From Chlamydomonas sphaeroides (lineage: Eukaryota; Chlorophyta; Chlorophyceae; Chlamydomonadales; Chlamydomonadaceae): a stretch of 38,750 bases of DNA. Positions within the stretch are counted from its first letter, which is position 1. Each line of letters starts with the position of its first letter. Both the position numbers and the translations under genes were made by a program. The notes beneath the pieces are model-generated. The model was not told where the DNA came from and ran no database searches. It saw only the letters and a program-made list of their open reading frames with translations. This document shows, in pieces, positions 8,696 to 19,854 of this stretch. The DNA lies in assembly GCA_001662425.1 (NCBI GenBank), contig BDDC01000311.1:1286-40035 (forward strand), in the 5' to 3' direction.

Positions 8696-11600
8696 CTAGT
8701 CGTCCAGTGTGATCTCCCCCTCGTCCCAGTCGGGCTCCGTGTGATTCACCCGCCCGCCAGCACCTCCGCCAGCACCGCCACCCGAACCGCCCCCGCCAAG
8801 CACCACCTCCGCCGGCGCGCCGCCGATCACCGCTGCCGTGGGCGCTGGCCGGGACGGCGCCGCCTGCTCCTGCCCGCCGCCGCTGCCCTCGCCGCCGCCC
8901 CCAGCCGGCCCCGCCACTGGGCCAACGGTGGGCAGGCTCCAGGGCTTGGGTGACCCGTACCCGCCGCCGGCAGCCGGTGCCGCAGCCGGAGCCAGTGGAG
9001 CCACGGTGGGCAGGCTCCAGGGCTTGGGCGGGCCAGCACCGCCACCTGCAGCCTGCCCCGCTGCCGGCTCCGAGGCGGGGCCGGCTGCGGGCAGGCTCCA
9101 GGGCTTGGGCGGCTCGGCTGGCTGCGGAGCCGCCCAGCTGCCCGGGCCCCAGCTGGAGGGCACTGGCAGGCCGCCGCCAGAGGGCTTGGCTTCTTGCGCT
9201 GGCCGCCCCCACGGCGGGTACTCGTCGTCAGCCGGCTTGGCAACTGGCGCCGGCTCGACCGGCTTGGGCCGGCCCCAGGGAGGGTACTCGTCGTCCTCCG
9301 CCGGCTTTGAGGTGCTGGCCGAGGGGCCTGCCACGGACGAGGCGTCGGCAGCAGGGCCCCCACCCGTGCCCATGGCCGGGTCTGCTGGCTTTGTCTCCTG
9401 TGCTGGCCGCCCCCAGGGTGGGTACTCGTCGTCAGCCGGCTTGGCAGCTGGCGTCGGCTCCACTGGCTTGGGCCGGCCCCAGGGAGGGTACTCGTCGTCC
9501 TCCGCCGGCTTGGGCACCGCAGGCGCGGGAGGCGCAGGTGCTGACGAGGTAGCCGTCGGGGCGTCAGTCGGCTTGGGCCGGCCCCACGGCGGGTACTCGT
9601 CGTCCTCGGCCGGCTTGGGCGCCGCGGCTTCGACGGCGGCGACGGGGGCTGGCGAGGCGCTGGCGGCGCCCTCCTGCGGCCGGCCCCATGGCGGGTACTC
9701 GTCGGCTGCTGCCTTGGCGGGCGAGCCAGCGCCCGTGGACGGCAGGTAGGGGGCCGAGGCGCGTGGCGGCGGTGAGCTGGACAAGGGCTGGTTGCGGCGC
9801 CAGGCGGGGCCGTTGCCGGGACCGTCCGGCTTGCGCAGGAAGGAGGGCACGTAGGGGCCGTCGGCGGGCGGGGCAACCGGCTTGCGCACAAAAGAGGGCA
9901 CATAGGGCTCGTCCGCCGGCGGCAGCACTGGCGCAAGCACGGGCGGGGGAGCCGGCTTCTCCTCCTCAGCCTCCTCCTTAGCCTCCTCCGTGGCCTCCTC
10001 CTCAGCTTCCTCCTTGGCCTCCTCCTTAGCCTCCTCCTTGGCCTCCTCCTCCTTGGCCTCCTCCTCCTTGGCCTCCTCCTCCTTGGCCTCCTCCTTCTTG
10101 GCCTCCTCCTCCTTGGCCTCCTCCTCCTGAGCCTCCTCGTCCGCCTGCTTGAGCTCCGCTGTACGCAGCTCCTCCTCGGCGCCGCCCGCCTCCTTCTCCT
10201 CGCCCTGCTGCGCCTCGGCCTGGTCCTCTGGCTCGCTGGACTCATCGCGCTCCGGCTTGGCGTCGGCCTGCTCCCCCTCCTGCTCCTCCTTCGCCTCCTC
10301 AGCGTCGGCCGTGCGGACAGCGGAGACAGGCCGGCTCTCAGCCGCCTGCTCCTCCTCCTCGGCACCAGCCCTCTTCGTCTCCGGGTTGACGGCTGCTGCC
10401 TCCTCCTCCCCACCCTTGTCCTCGTCGGCGTCGGCCTTGGCGGCAGCCTGCTCTTCGTCCTCGGCCTTGCCCTCCTCAGCCTCAGCCTTGGGGGCAGCCG
10501 GCTCCTCCTCCCCGCCCTTGTCCTCGGGCTCGTCCTCGTCCTCGGCGGCGGCTGCCGGTGGCATCGGCACGGCCCCCTTGTCCTGCTCAGCGCTGGCCGG
10601 CCGCTCCTCCTCGTCCTCATTGGCTGCGTCGCTGGGGTCCTCCTCGGCAGCAGGCCGCTCAGGCTCATCCTCGCCCACAGGCGCCGCGGGCTCGTCCTCC
10701 GGCGCTGGCCGCTCCTCCCCGTCCCCGGCCTTGTCCGCTTCCGCCGACAGGCCAGGCTGCTCCGCGCTAGTGGGGCGCTCCGCAGCGACGTCGTCGTCAG
10801 CGGCAGGCGGCTCGCGAGAGGCCTCATCGCCGTCGTCCGCCTTCGCCTTTGCGGGCTTCTCCTCCTCGCCGTCCTCCTCGGCGCCGACTTCCGCGGCTGG
10901 CGGCTGGGCAGGAGGCTCGCCGTCGTCCGCAGCCGCCGCCTTGGCCTCCTCCTCGTCCTCCTCCGGCACCGGTGTGAGCGCTGGAGGCAGCGCATCCTCC
11001 TCCTCCTCCTCCTCCTCTTCCTCCGTCTGCTCCGTCTGCCCCTGCTCCACGGGCTTGTCCTCATCGGCGTCCGCGGCCTCGGGTGCCACCGGGTCGGGCA
11101 GCTTGTCCTCCTCCTCCTGCTCGCCGGCCGGTACGGCAGTGGCCTCGCCGTCCTCGTCCTGGGCGTCCTCCTGCTCGCCATCGGCAGCAGCGGTGGCAGC
11201 GGTCTCGCCCGCTGCCTCCTCATCCTGGGCCTCGTCCGTGCGGTCGCCCTGCGCCTCCTCGGCGTCCTGCGCCTCGAAAGCATTCGGCTCCGCTACCGGC
11301 TGCTCGGCCTCCGCCGTAGGCTCCGCTGCCTTCTCTTCTTGCTCCTGCTCCTCGTCATCCTGCGCCTCCGGCTTGGCAGCGGGCTGCTCCTCTTCTTGCT
11401 GCTCTGCCCAGCCTGACGCCGGCTCCTCCGCCTCCTCCTCGGGCTCCTCTGCTGCGGGCTCCGCCTCCGGCGCCTCCTCCGGTTCCTGCTCCTCGCGGGA
11501 CTCGGGCACGGCCTCCTGCAGCGCCCCCGCCACCCCAGCGGCCGTAGCGCCCGAGATCGCCACCGCGGCGACAGCTCCCGCCACGGCCGCGCCTGCCACG

Positions 11601-14600
11601 GCGCCCAGCGCCGCGCACACCGCCAGCCCGGCACCGCCGCCCGAGTCGCTGGCCTTGCTGCTGTTGCGCGACAGCCGCCCGCGCCGAGCCGCAGCAACGC
11701 CTGATCCCGCGGCGCCGGCCGCCTCGCTGGCTCGGCGCTGCTCCTGGGCCCACTGCTCCGCGTCCTCCTGCCGCCGGTCCATGCCCAGCGACCGGTACTC
11801 CTCCACGGGGCGGGCGCTGGTCACCGGCGACTCCATGCGCGGCGCGTCCTCCGCGTCCAGCGCATCGGCGGCGCTGGCAGCTGGCGGCCGGGGTGCCGCA
11901 GCCTTAGGCGCTGCCGGCAGCCGGGAGCCGCCCTTGCCCTTGCCAGCGGCGGCCTTGGCGGACTTGGCCGCGCCAGGGCCGGCGAAGGCCGAGGCCTTGC
12001 TGGCCGCGGGCTGCTTGGCAGCGGCGGCAGCGGCGGCACCGAGGGCCTTGCGCGAGCCACCGGCTGCGGGGCCGCGCAGCGGCGGCAACTGCCGTGGCGG
12101 TCCGGTGGGGAGCGGCTGGCCGTCGTCTGTGAAGACAAAGGGCGAGGCGCCGCGGTCCACGAGGCGGCCGTGGTGCAGCAGGGCTGAGGGCGAGGGCGGC
12201 CCAGCAGGGGGCGGCGCCTCGCGGGCCATGGCCGCCAGCTGCGAGCTGAAGTCGCCGCTCATGGACAGCTTGGTGGGGCCCACACGGGCGGCGCGGCCGG
12301 GAGACTTGCGCGCGCCGTAGGCGGCCGCGATGGCCGCGGCGCCGGTGGGCTGCGCGCGGCCGGCGGCCTTGGTGGGCGAGCCGCCGCCGCTGACGCGGGA
12401 GGCGGGCTTGAGGCGGCCCTTGCTGGCGGCGGCCGCGGAGGTAGCGGCGGCCGGGGCCTCGGGCTCCTGAGGCTGCTCAGGCTCGGCCGTGGGCTCGGCG
12501 TCGCGCGGCGGCAGGGGCTGCGGCGGCGAGGAGGAGCTGGTGGGCGAGGTGGTGTTGTAGCTGGCGCGAGCGGGCTGCTTGGTGGCGGCCGTGACCAGCG
12601 CGCGGCCCTGCAGCCGCGGCTTGCCCCCGTGCATGCGCGGCCCGGGGGCCTCCAGCGAGGTAGCGGGGGCCAGCTGCGGCAGCGCATCGTCGTGCCCCTC
12701 TTCGGGCACCTCCTCCTCCTCCGCTGGTAGGTCGGGCGTCTCGGACGCAACCGCGCCCAGGCCGGGCTGCGACCGCCGCCCGCGGGCGCGCGGGTCCACC
12801 TCGGCCTCGCTCTCGGCCGCCGGCTCCTCGTCGTCCGAGCGCTCCGACTCGATGGGCGGCGGCGGCGGTGGCGGAGGAGACTCGGGCGGCTGCAGTGCCG
12901 CGCGGCCCGGCTTGGAGCGGGCAGCGGGCGCGGGGTCCTCCCACGCGCGGCCGGGCGGCAAGGCGGCGGCTAGGGCTGCCTTGGCAGCTGCATTGGAGCC
13001 CGCCCGCTTGCGCTCCGCCCGGCCGCCGTCCTCTGCGGCCGCGGCGGCGCTCGCTGGGGCGGCGCCCACGCTGGGTGGAGCCGTGGCCAAGGCCGCGGCG
13101 CCCAAGCCCCTGCCGTACATGCCCCCGTCGCTCACGCGGCGGCGGCGGACCACTGGCTCTGCGCTGGCTTGCCGCGGGGCCAAGTCCTCCTCGCCGGCTA
13201 CTGCAGCAGGGTTGCCGCCAGAGTAGGCTCGTATGGGGCTGCGGCCGGCAAGTAGCCGCTCGCGCAGGGCGGCGGCGGGGTTGGGCGGCGGCTCAGGGCG
13301 CGGAGCGGGCTGGAGCTGCGGGGCGGGAAGGAGCAGCGGGGAGAAACATGATAAGGCGGCGGGCACGGGGCAGGAGGCGCGAGGGTTGAGGTGCGCTGAG
13401 GGCGTGCCGCTGTGCAAGGAGGGCAGCGACCAGGCCGCGCTGAGATGTGCAAGGCGAATTGTGCCTCCCTGTGTAGCCCAGGACCTGCTTGTCTGCCATG
13501 CCCACGGCCTACACTACCCGCCTCCGACCACCCTCTGCTGCCCTCCCCACGCGGCGCCCACCTTGACTTCGCCCGAGATGAGCTGGCCGGGCCGCACCAG
13601 CCTGATGCGCATCTCCTCGTCCCACAGCCGCCGCTTCTCCGCATCCGCCGCAGCCTGGTGCCTCTCGTACTCCTCCTGCGGTGCACAAGACACGCAAGCA
13701 AGCAAGAGTGGTTGACCTTTCACCGCACGGCCCTGCCAAGCACACCTGCCCTCATCGCTCGGCTCGAGCTGCGCACTGCCCGCGGCTGCCGTCAGCTGAC
13801 CGCCCCTGCACCTGCACATGGACACCAGCCGGCCCCCCCCAGGCAGCTGCCCAGCCTCGTGCCCCCTGCCCCCTGCACCCCCAGCGCCGCACCAGCAGCT
13901 TCTGGTGCAGCGGCTTGGACGCCAGGAAGCGGCTGATGGCCTCCTTGGCCGCCTCGTCCGCCTTGGCGCGCTCCTCGGCCAGCTTGGCCGCGATCTCGTG
14001 CTGCTTGGCGATGCGCTCGCGAATGGCCGCGCGCCGCGACTCCAGCCGGGCCTGCTCCTCCTCGCGCCGGCGCAGCTCTTCTGCCTGCGCCGGGTGGGGC
14101 GGGGAGGAGGGCGGGGAGGAAGGGCAGCAGCCCCCGTCAGGCAGGGCACCGCCAGCTGTGCATACGGGCCGCTGCACCGTATGGAGCTGCCCGCTCCGGC
14201 GTAGCCCCGGCAAAAAGGTATGCTGCCAACGGCCCCACCCTCCCCGCCCACCTCCCTGCACTCACGCGTCTGCGCTCGGCCTCTGCCCGCGCCTTGGCCT
14301 CCTCCTTCCTCCGCCGCGCCTTCATGCGCTCCACCCGCCGCCGCCGCTCCTCCTCGCTGGGGCCCACCACCCCATACTCCCTTCGCCCGGGGGGCAGCGG
14401 CGCGGCGGCCACGGGCCGCGGCGCCTCCCAGCCCTGCTCTCGCTCGCGGGCGTTGCGCGGCGAGGGGCTGGGTCCCCGGCTGCCCCGCTCCTGCTCGCCC
14501 TGCCGCTGCTCGTGCTCCAGAGAGGCCTTGCGGTACTGGGAGCCCGGCTCCCCGCGAGGGATGCGCGAGCCGTGGCCTGGCGACACGCCGCCCGCCCCCC

Positions 14601-15630
14601 GGCGGCCCCCGGCCGCACCGCTGTTGCTGCCGCGCCCGCTGGCGCCCGAGTCGGAGGGCACGCGCTGGCGCGGCGGCGCGGCAGCGCGGCGGCGGCGCTC
14701 GCCCCGCTCCTCGGCTCCATCCATGCTGGCGCCGCGGCCGCCCTCCGGCGGCTCGGCCCGATCGTCGCGGGGCGGGCTGACACCAGCGGGTTTGGGGATG
14801 CCTCGTAGGCGCCCGGGCGAGGGCCCCTTCCGCGCTGCGGATGGCGCAGGGGCCTCGGGCGCATCGTCCTCTGGGTCGGCGTTGGGCAGCCTTGCGGGCG
14901 GCGGCGCTGGCGGCTGGCGGCCCCTGTCCATGGAGGTATTCCTGCTGGGGGCCTCGGAGGAGCGGTCGGGCGTGATGGAGCGCTCGGAGCCGTCGCCGCT
15001 GGCGGCACGCTGCGCGGGCAGCGCGGGATGCGCCCGGGCCGGCACCGGCTGGCGGGAGGGGCCCGGCTGCGAGCTGCGGCTAGGCGGCGCGGAGGAGGAG
15101 CCGTCAGCGCTGGCTTCCCGCCCCGCCAGGGAGGGGCGCCCGCTGGAGGGCGTGGCGCGGCTCACGCTGGGCAGCCGCGGCAGTTCGGCGCCGTGGGGCA
15201 GCGCCCGGCCACCGCCGGCGTCGCTGCCGGCGCTGGTGCCGCGTGATGCACCACCCTGGCTGCCCGTGACCGAGGTCCGAGAGCCACCGCGCTCAAGCAC
15301 CGGCGGCAGGTAGCTGGATGGCTGGAGCGGCTTGCCGGGCGCCTGGGGCGGCTTGCCGGCCTGCACGCAATTCAGGAGGGGAGGTCGGTTCGTTGACACG
15401 GGGAGGGCCGCGGACGCGGCCCGAGCAGGACACGCCGCCTGCATAACAGCCCGTGCACTTACGCTGCTCAGCTGAGACGACAATTGGCGCAGGTTGGACG
15501 GTGGCGCAGCCGGGGGGGCTGCCTTGCCCACGTCCCGGCTGTTGCCCCGAGCAAGGTGGACTGAGGCGTCGCCCCCGTCCTCTTCCGTTGCCGTCTCAAA
15601 GTCCTCCTCATAGTCAGAGTAGTCAGACAT
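8696..15630 (-). CDS. Giant low-complexity acidic coiled-coil protein with YPPWGRP and KPWSLP repeats
   Basis: Five minus-strand exons (15630-15463, 15360-14266, 14084-13893, 13675-13562, 13315-8696), all phase 0, give 2,062 residues. I do not recognise the family. The N-terminus is acidic (MSDYSDYEEDFETATEEDG), then comes a Ser/Pro/Arg-rich disordered region to about residue 385, and a charged helical, coiled-coil-like region at about 395-523 ending WDEEMRIRLVRPGQLISGEV. Residues about 1085-1125 are an Ala/Gly/Val hydrophobic stretch (AGAAVAGAVAAVAISGATAA). About 1135-1640 is a Glu/Ala tract with EEAKEEE runs. PYVPSF(V/L)RKP occurs twice, DEYPPWGRP six times (about 1728-1892), KPWSLP three times (about 1927-1984), and the chain ends WDEGEITLDD. 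The start is the first true ATG; an upstream in-frame TTG was not used. A cytoskeletal, centriolar or ciliary scaffold is one guess, from the acidic head, coiled coil and short linear repeats only. Confidence 0.8.
9199..9512 (-). repeat. ~110-bp coding duplication carrying paired YPPWGRP motifs
   Basis: 9199-9308 and 9403-9512 are near-identical copies, 204 bases apart, with only a few substitutions. Each encodes one ADDEYPPWGRPAQE-type and one EDDEYPPWGRPKP-type motif. Two further YPPWGRP motifs near 9592 and 9692 are more diverged. Confidence 0.85.
9960..10140 (-). repeat. Coding trinucleotide/GAG-GCC microsatellite (EEAKEEE tract)
   Basis: Read on the minus strand this is a near-perfect alternation of GAGGAG and GCCAAG codons that encodes repeated EEAK and EEEAK units within the acidic protein. 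It is long, pure enough to vary in length between strains, and keeps frame because the unit is a multiple of three. Confidence 0.85.
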
Positions 15631-16289
15631 CTCGCCGAACGCACTGCCGTTGGGTATTACAGGCAATGGACCCAACGCAGCGCTGCGCTTTGGTCAACGC
15701 TGCGCCCGTAACAATTCATCTGCAGCATTGTTTTGTACTCGCGAGCTGGCCATGTTGGTTCACGCTGCTCGGGAAAGGCCGCGCGCGGCAATGAGTGCGA
15801 GGTGGGTTCGCGGCTGTAGTATACACGCCAGAGGATCAATATCAGTACAGCCAGATGTGATGTCTATAATTGCACCGGGAGGTATGCTGACAGGCGCAAC
15901 GACGCGACGCACGGACCGCGTCTCGTCGACAGCGCGTCCTCGTTGCTATTGCAAGAACAACTAAAGAAATGCTTCCTTGCTTATCTTGAACATGAGCGGC
16001 GTCAACTTGCGTGCTTGCGCCTGCGTGTCGCCGGAGGCCCTTAGAGCCGCGTCAGACATGCAACACCCGCGAAGACTCCACGCCGTGCCACCTCTGACGC
16101 CAACCCCTTTCAAGGTTCAAGCCCGCTCTCAACCGTCAACCTTGCAACCAGCGCTTCTACCATCCCCTCCTCCCACAGCCGATCATCAGCACGTGCAGTA
16201 GGCACCTGACGTTGGTCTGGCTGGTCTCGTGGCCTGGCCAGCGCATCAACTAGCCCACACGCCCCACCTCGCCCGCAGCCGCGGCCCTT
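15631..16289. other. Intergenic: promoter of the acidic-protein gene and 3' UTR of the hemerythrin gene
   Basis: Both flanking genes are on the minus strand, so this 0.66 kb holds the acidic-protein promoter and the hemerythrin 3' UTR. The segment 15690-16010 is clearly less GC-rich than the genes, as expected for a promoter. No convincing TATA box, poly(A) motif or RNA gene was seen. Confidence 0.45.
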
Positions 16290-18996
16290 CTACCTGGTGA
16301 GTGCGGAGGTGATGGGCTCCAGCGGCGCCGGCGGGCCGTGTGCCTTCGCCGCCGCGACCGCGTCCGCCTCCATCGCAGCGCCCTGCGCCGCGCCGCCGCC
16401 CTGGCCGCCGCCGGGGCCGCCGCCCAGCGCACCCGGCTGCCGGGTCAGTGCGTCCGCCAGCCGGTCCACAATGCCCACCTGCGGCATTGGAAGGGGAGGA
16501 GCCGAGGTCGGACGAGAGCAGACGACCACGGGGGCACCAGACGTTCATGGCTTGCATGCGGCTTGCGGGCCCCCTTGTCCCCCCGATTAAGCAGGGCGTG
16601 CATATCGCTGCCTCCCCCTTCGCTGGGCTGCTGCCCAGCTTGCCTGCGCCACGCGAGTGGCAGGAGACAGGGACAGAGACCCTCTGCGCCCTGCGCCGGC
16701 CCCACCCGAGCCCGCCTCCACCCGCCGCGCCCCAGCCCCGGCCCACCAGCGGGTGCAGCAGCTTGGCCCCGGGCGCCGCTGTGGGCCCAGCGGGGTGCGG
16801 GTGCGTGGGCGCGTTGGCCAAGGCGGCGGCCCACTTGCGGCCCAGCCGGGCGTCGGCGTCGGCGTCCAGCACGCGGCGGAGGGGGTCGATAACCTTGCGG
16901 GCAGGTGGGGGAAAGTGGGGGAGGGGAGGCAGTCTGGTAGCTGGGGCCAACGGCTAGGCAACAGCGGTGGGTGGAGCGGCACGGGAGTGGCTCCGCCCTC
17001 TGCTCCGTGCCCCAAACCGAGCCGGGGCTGGGAGACGGGAGCAGCTCTCGCAGGCAATCGCACGTGCGTGGCGCGAGGGGCTGCCGGGCTAGGTGGAGGG
17101 CTCAGGGCACCCTGCGGGCAGCCACAGCCCACCCTCTCTATGCACCATTGGTGCAGCCCCCGCCCACCTCCTGCTCCTCGCGCTGCAGGTGCTCCTCCTC
17201 TATGGCGCGGAACTTGGCCAGCGTGGCGTCGTAGATGCGCCACTGGGCGTCGGAGGAGGGCACGTGCTGGTCCAGGTAGGCCAGCAGCTGCTTGTTGACC
17301 TTGGGGGGAGGAGGCGGGGGCAGGGGAAGGCAGGCAGGGGGCGGCGGAAGGCTCCCGAGTGGCTGCGCAGTCAGTGCGCCCACGCGTGCCCATGCCGCCC
17401 GCGCAGCCCCCCATCGTCCGGCGCATCGTCTTCCTGCCCTGGCCCCTGCCATGGCTGCTACCTGCCCCCTGCTCCGGACCTCCCCGGGCTCCGGCCCCAG
17501 CCCCGGGCCCCACCTTGTCGTCCATGACCTGGCCCCCGGGGTGGTGGGCGACAAAAGCGGATGCAGGCAGGAGGAAGGTGGCCAAGGTCAGGGTCGAGGA
17601 AGGAGGAGCACAGTGGCGAGGCAAAGGGTGGTGGCTGGCGGATAAGCGGGTGCCACCTGGACAGACCCCAGCCCGCGCCCCGAGGCAGTCTCCGCGCACC
17701 CACAGACTCTGACGCCGCCCCCACCCCAGTACATGACCACCGTGTAAGCTCCTTGCCCCTCTCCACCCCTGCCAACCCAGGCCCCCGCCCCCCTGGCTGC
17801 CTCCGCCCCTCCTCGCTCCCCCCTTTCCTCCTCGCTCCCTCCCCAGTGTTCCCACTGACCCACCATGCGGTCGTACAGCATCCTGCCCAGACCCCTGTCC
17901 GGGTGCCGGTCGGCCACCAAAGGGTACAGTGTGCGCTCCTCGGAGCTGGCGTGACGACTGATGTGGCGCACCAGCGCGCGCACCGCGGTCAGCCGCTCCT
18001 GCAGAGGGGCGGGGCCGGAGGGACGGTGCTGAGCTCAGAGGGCTCTGGCTGACGCGCTTACGTACAGGAAGGCTGTGCCCGCCGAGGCCAGGCCCCAGAA
18101 GAGGAGGGCACGCCTGCCGCTGCCCTGCTACCTGCCCCCCTGCGCTGCCCCCATGCTGGTAGGAGCGACGCACCTGGCCGGTGGAGGCGTCATCGCAGCG
18201 CTGGAACAGCTGCCTGCGACACAGGCCCGGGGGGGGGGGGGGGGGGGGGGGGGGGNNNNNNNNNNNNNNNNNNNNNNNNNNNNNNNNNNNNNNNNNNNNN
18301 NNNNNNNNNNNNNNNNNNNNNNNNNNNNNNNNNNNNNNNNNNNNNNNNNNNNNNNNNNNNNNNNNNNNNNNNNNNNNNNNNNNNNNNNNNNNNNNNNNNN
18401 NNNNNNNNNNNNNNNNNNNNNNNNNNNNNNNNNNNNNNNNNNNNNNNNNNNNNNNNNNNNNNNNNNNNNNNNNNNNNNNNNNNNNNNNNNNNNNNNNNNN
18501 NNNNNNNNNNNNNNNNNNNNNNNNNNNNNNNNNNNNNNNNNNNNNNNNNNNNNNNNNNNNNNNNNNNNNNNNNNNNNNNNNNNNNNNNNNNNNNNNNNNN
18601 NNNNNNNNNNNNNNNNNNNNNNNNNNNNNNNNNNNNNNNNNNNNNNNNNNNNNNNNNNNNNNNNNNNNNNNNNNNNNNNNNNNNNNNNNNNNNNNNNNNN
18701 NNNNNNNNNNNNNNNNNNNNNNNNNTGGTCCTGAGCGATAGCGTCCAGTCCGCTGGCGGTTGGCTGGGCGCTGCCGCTGCCAGTGCCCGAGCCCAGCGCA
18801 GCGTCGGCGGCTCCCGCGGGGGACAGCTCCGGAGCGGCCACGTCGCGCTTGCCAGCAGCCACGCTGCGAGGCATAGCACGGCAACCCTGAACAGCGTGGC
18901 GCGCGCTGCGGCCGACCGCCCCGTGGGTCACTGCGCCGACAGCTTTCGCGGCGGCGGTGCTCACCTGGGCAGTGGCAGTTCCATGGGCTGCTCCAT
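16290..18996 (-). CDS. Hemerythrin/HHE cation-binding domain protein, interrupted by an assembly gap
   Basis: Hemerythrin-like proteins bind a di-iron centre and O2, NO or iron through conserved His and Glu/Asp. Minus-strand exons: 18996-18965, 18863 into the gap, 18213-18174, 17998-17864, 17528-17514 (a 15-base micro-exon), 17299-17168, 16893-16747 and 16478-16290. Exon 2 reads GLDAIAQD and then H or Q at the gap edge, the usual start of helix 1 (DAI..DH). Exon 3 gives LFQRCDDAS. Exon 4 has VRHISRHASSEERTLYPLV, the canonical H...EE..LYP motif. Exon 6 has RAIEEEHLQREEQE. Exon 7 has DPLRRVLD and then NAPTHPHPAGP, an ending I know from algal HHE proteins. A Gly-rich C-terminal linker follows in exon 8. 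The last codons are ACC AGG TAG, which also form an AG/GTAGAA donor, so a longer C-terminus is possible. Location in the cell is not evident. Confidence 0.85.
18229..18725. other. Assembly gap (470 N) preceded by a 27-base G homopolymer
   Basis: G fills 18229-18255 and N fills 18256-18725. The gap lies in the hemerythrin gene and hides the end of exon 2 with the first metal-ligand motif, at least part of an intron, and possibly one small exon. Any open frame crossing the N run is an artefact. Confidence 0.97.
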
Positions 18997-19854
18997 GGTG
19001 ATGATAGACGTGTAGAGAAGCGCGTTGCTGCGGGTTGTGAGGTTGTGCGGGCGCGGCGCAGTCGACCGCGCCCGTCATCGCCCGGCGCTGCATCGCACCT
19101 GCCCGTGTCGCCATACCCCCCCTCCGTCCATCTCCATCCCTGACCCCCCCGACCGGCACCTTGTTGTCTTCCAGCGAAGGCACCCTCTTTTCGCAAAAGC
19201 GGCAGCACGGCAGCCTCAACTGGTCAACTGTAGGTCCTGTCGCGCAGGTCCGGGATTGACCGTGAGCTTGACGGACACCATGACTGCGAGGACCTTGACT
19301 TACAGCCAAGTGTGGCGGTTGCCACCGCGATTGGCAAGCCGCATAAGCGCCATCAAGGGCGCCAGCACACGCGCACATCCCAGACGTGCACAGATTTTGC
19401 CCCATCATTGGGACCACGAACAAAGAATACGCATCCTGCAGATGCCTGGGACTCCCCCGGCGATGCCCTAGGGCCAGTGAGCTAAGCAGCAGTCATATCT
19501 ACCTAGACCGTGTCTAATCAAGAGCGATAGGCCATGAAGCGCAGCACGCCACAGCATGCCACCGGCTGCACAGGGCCCTTCACGTCCGTCAGAGTGCAGT
19601 CCGCTAGAGCTCTACACGCCCATCAGAGCCACTGCCCGCTTGCCGGCACGCCGATTGCAAAAAGGCCCTGGCATAAACGACCACGCCCTGAACCCCACCA
19701 CCAAGCCGCAGCAGTCAGCCTCGTACTTGTCTCTTCTCGAGAAGTCACGCTCAGACAGGTTACCAAGTTCACACCACACAGGACACGTCAACGGGAACCG
19801 CCCAGCGCGGCGGCCCACATGCACTCCGACCCACCCCAGATTGCAACTGCCCGC
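18997..19854. other. Intergenic: hemerythrin promoter and Ycf54 3' UTR
   Basis: The 0.86 kb lies between two minus-strand genes. GC content is lower than in the coding regions. Short open frames (for example 19534-20502 plus, which runs over the Ycf54 exons) are antisense shadows. One TTACA is noted separately. Nothing else is recognisable. Confidence 0.45.
19300..19304 (-). terminator. Candidate TGTAA poly(A) signal for Ycf54
   Basis: TTACA on the plus strand reads TGTAA on the minus strand, about 550 bases after the Ycf54 stop codon and 300 before the next gene's ATG. I saw no nearer copy, but a single pentamer is weak evidence. Confidence 0.35.

Noticed and set aside
15631..15675. Longer N-terminus for the giant acidic protein starting at 15675
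   Set aside because: The codon at 15675 is TTG, not ATG. The first true ATG (15630) begins a plausible acidic N-terminus, MSDYSDYEEDFE.
16110..16125. GGTTCAAGCCC resembling a tRNA T-arm
   Set aside because: The flanking bases do not form the 5-bp T stem, and no acceptor, D or anticodon arm can be built around it.
18075..18880. Open frames running through the N gap
   Set aside because: They exist only because N codons are not read as stops.
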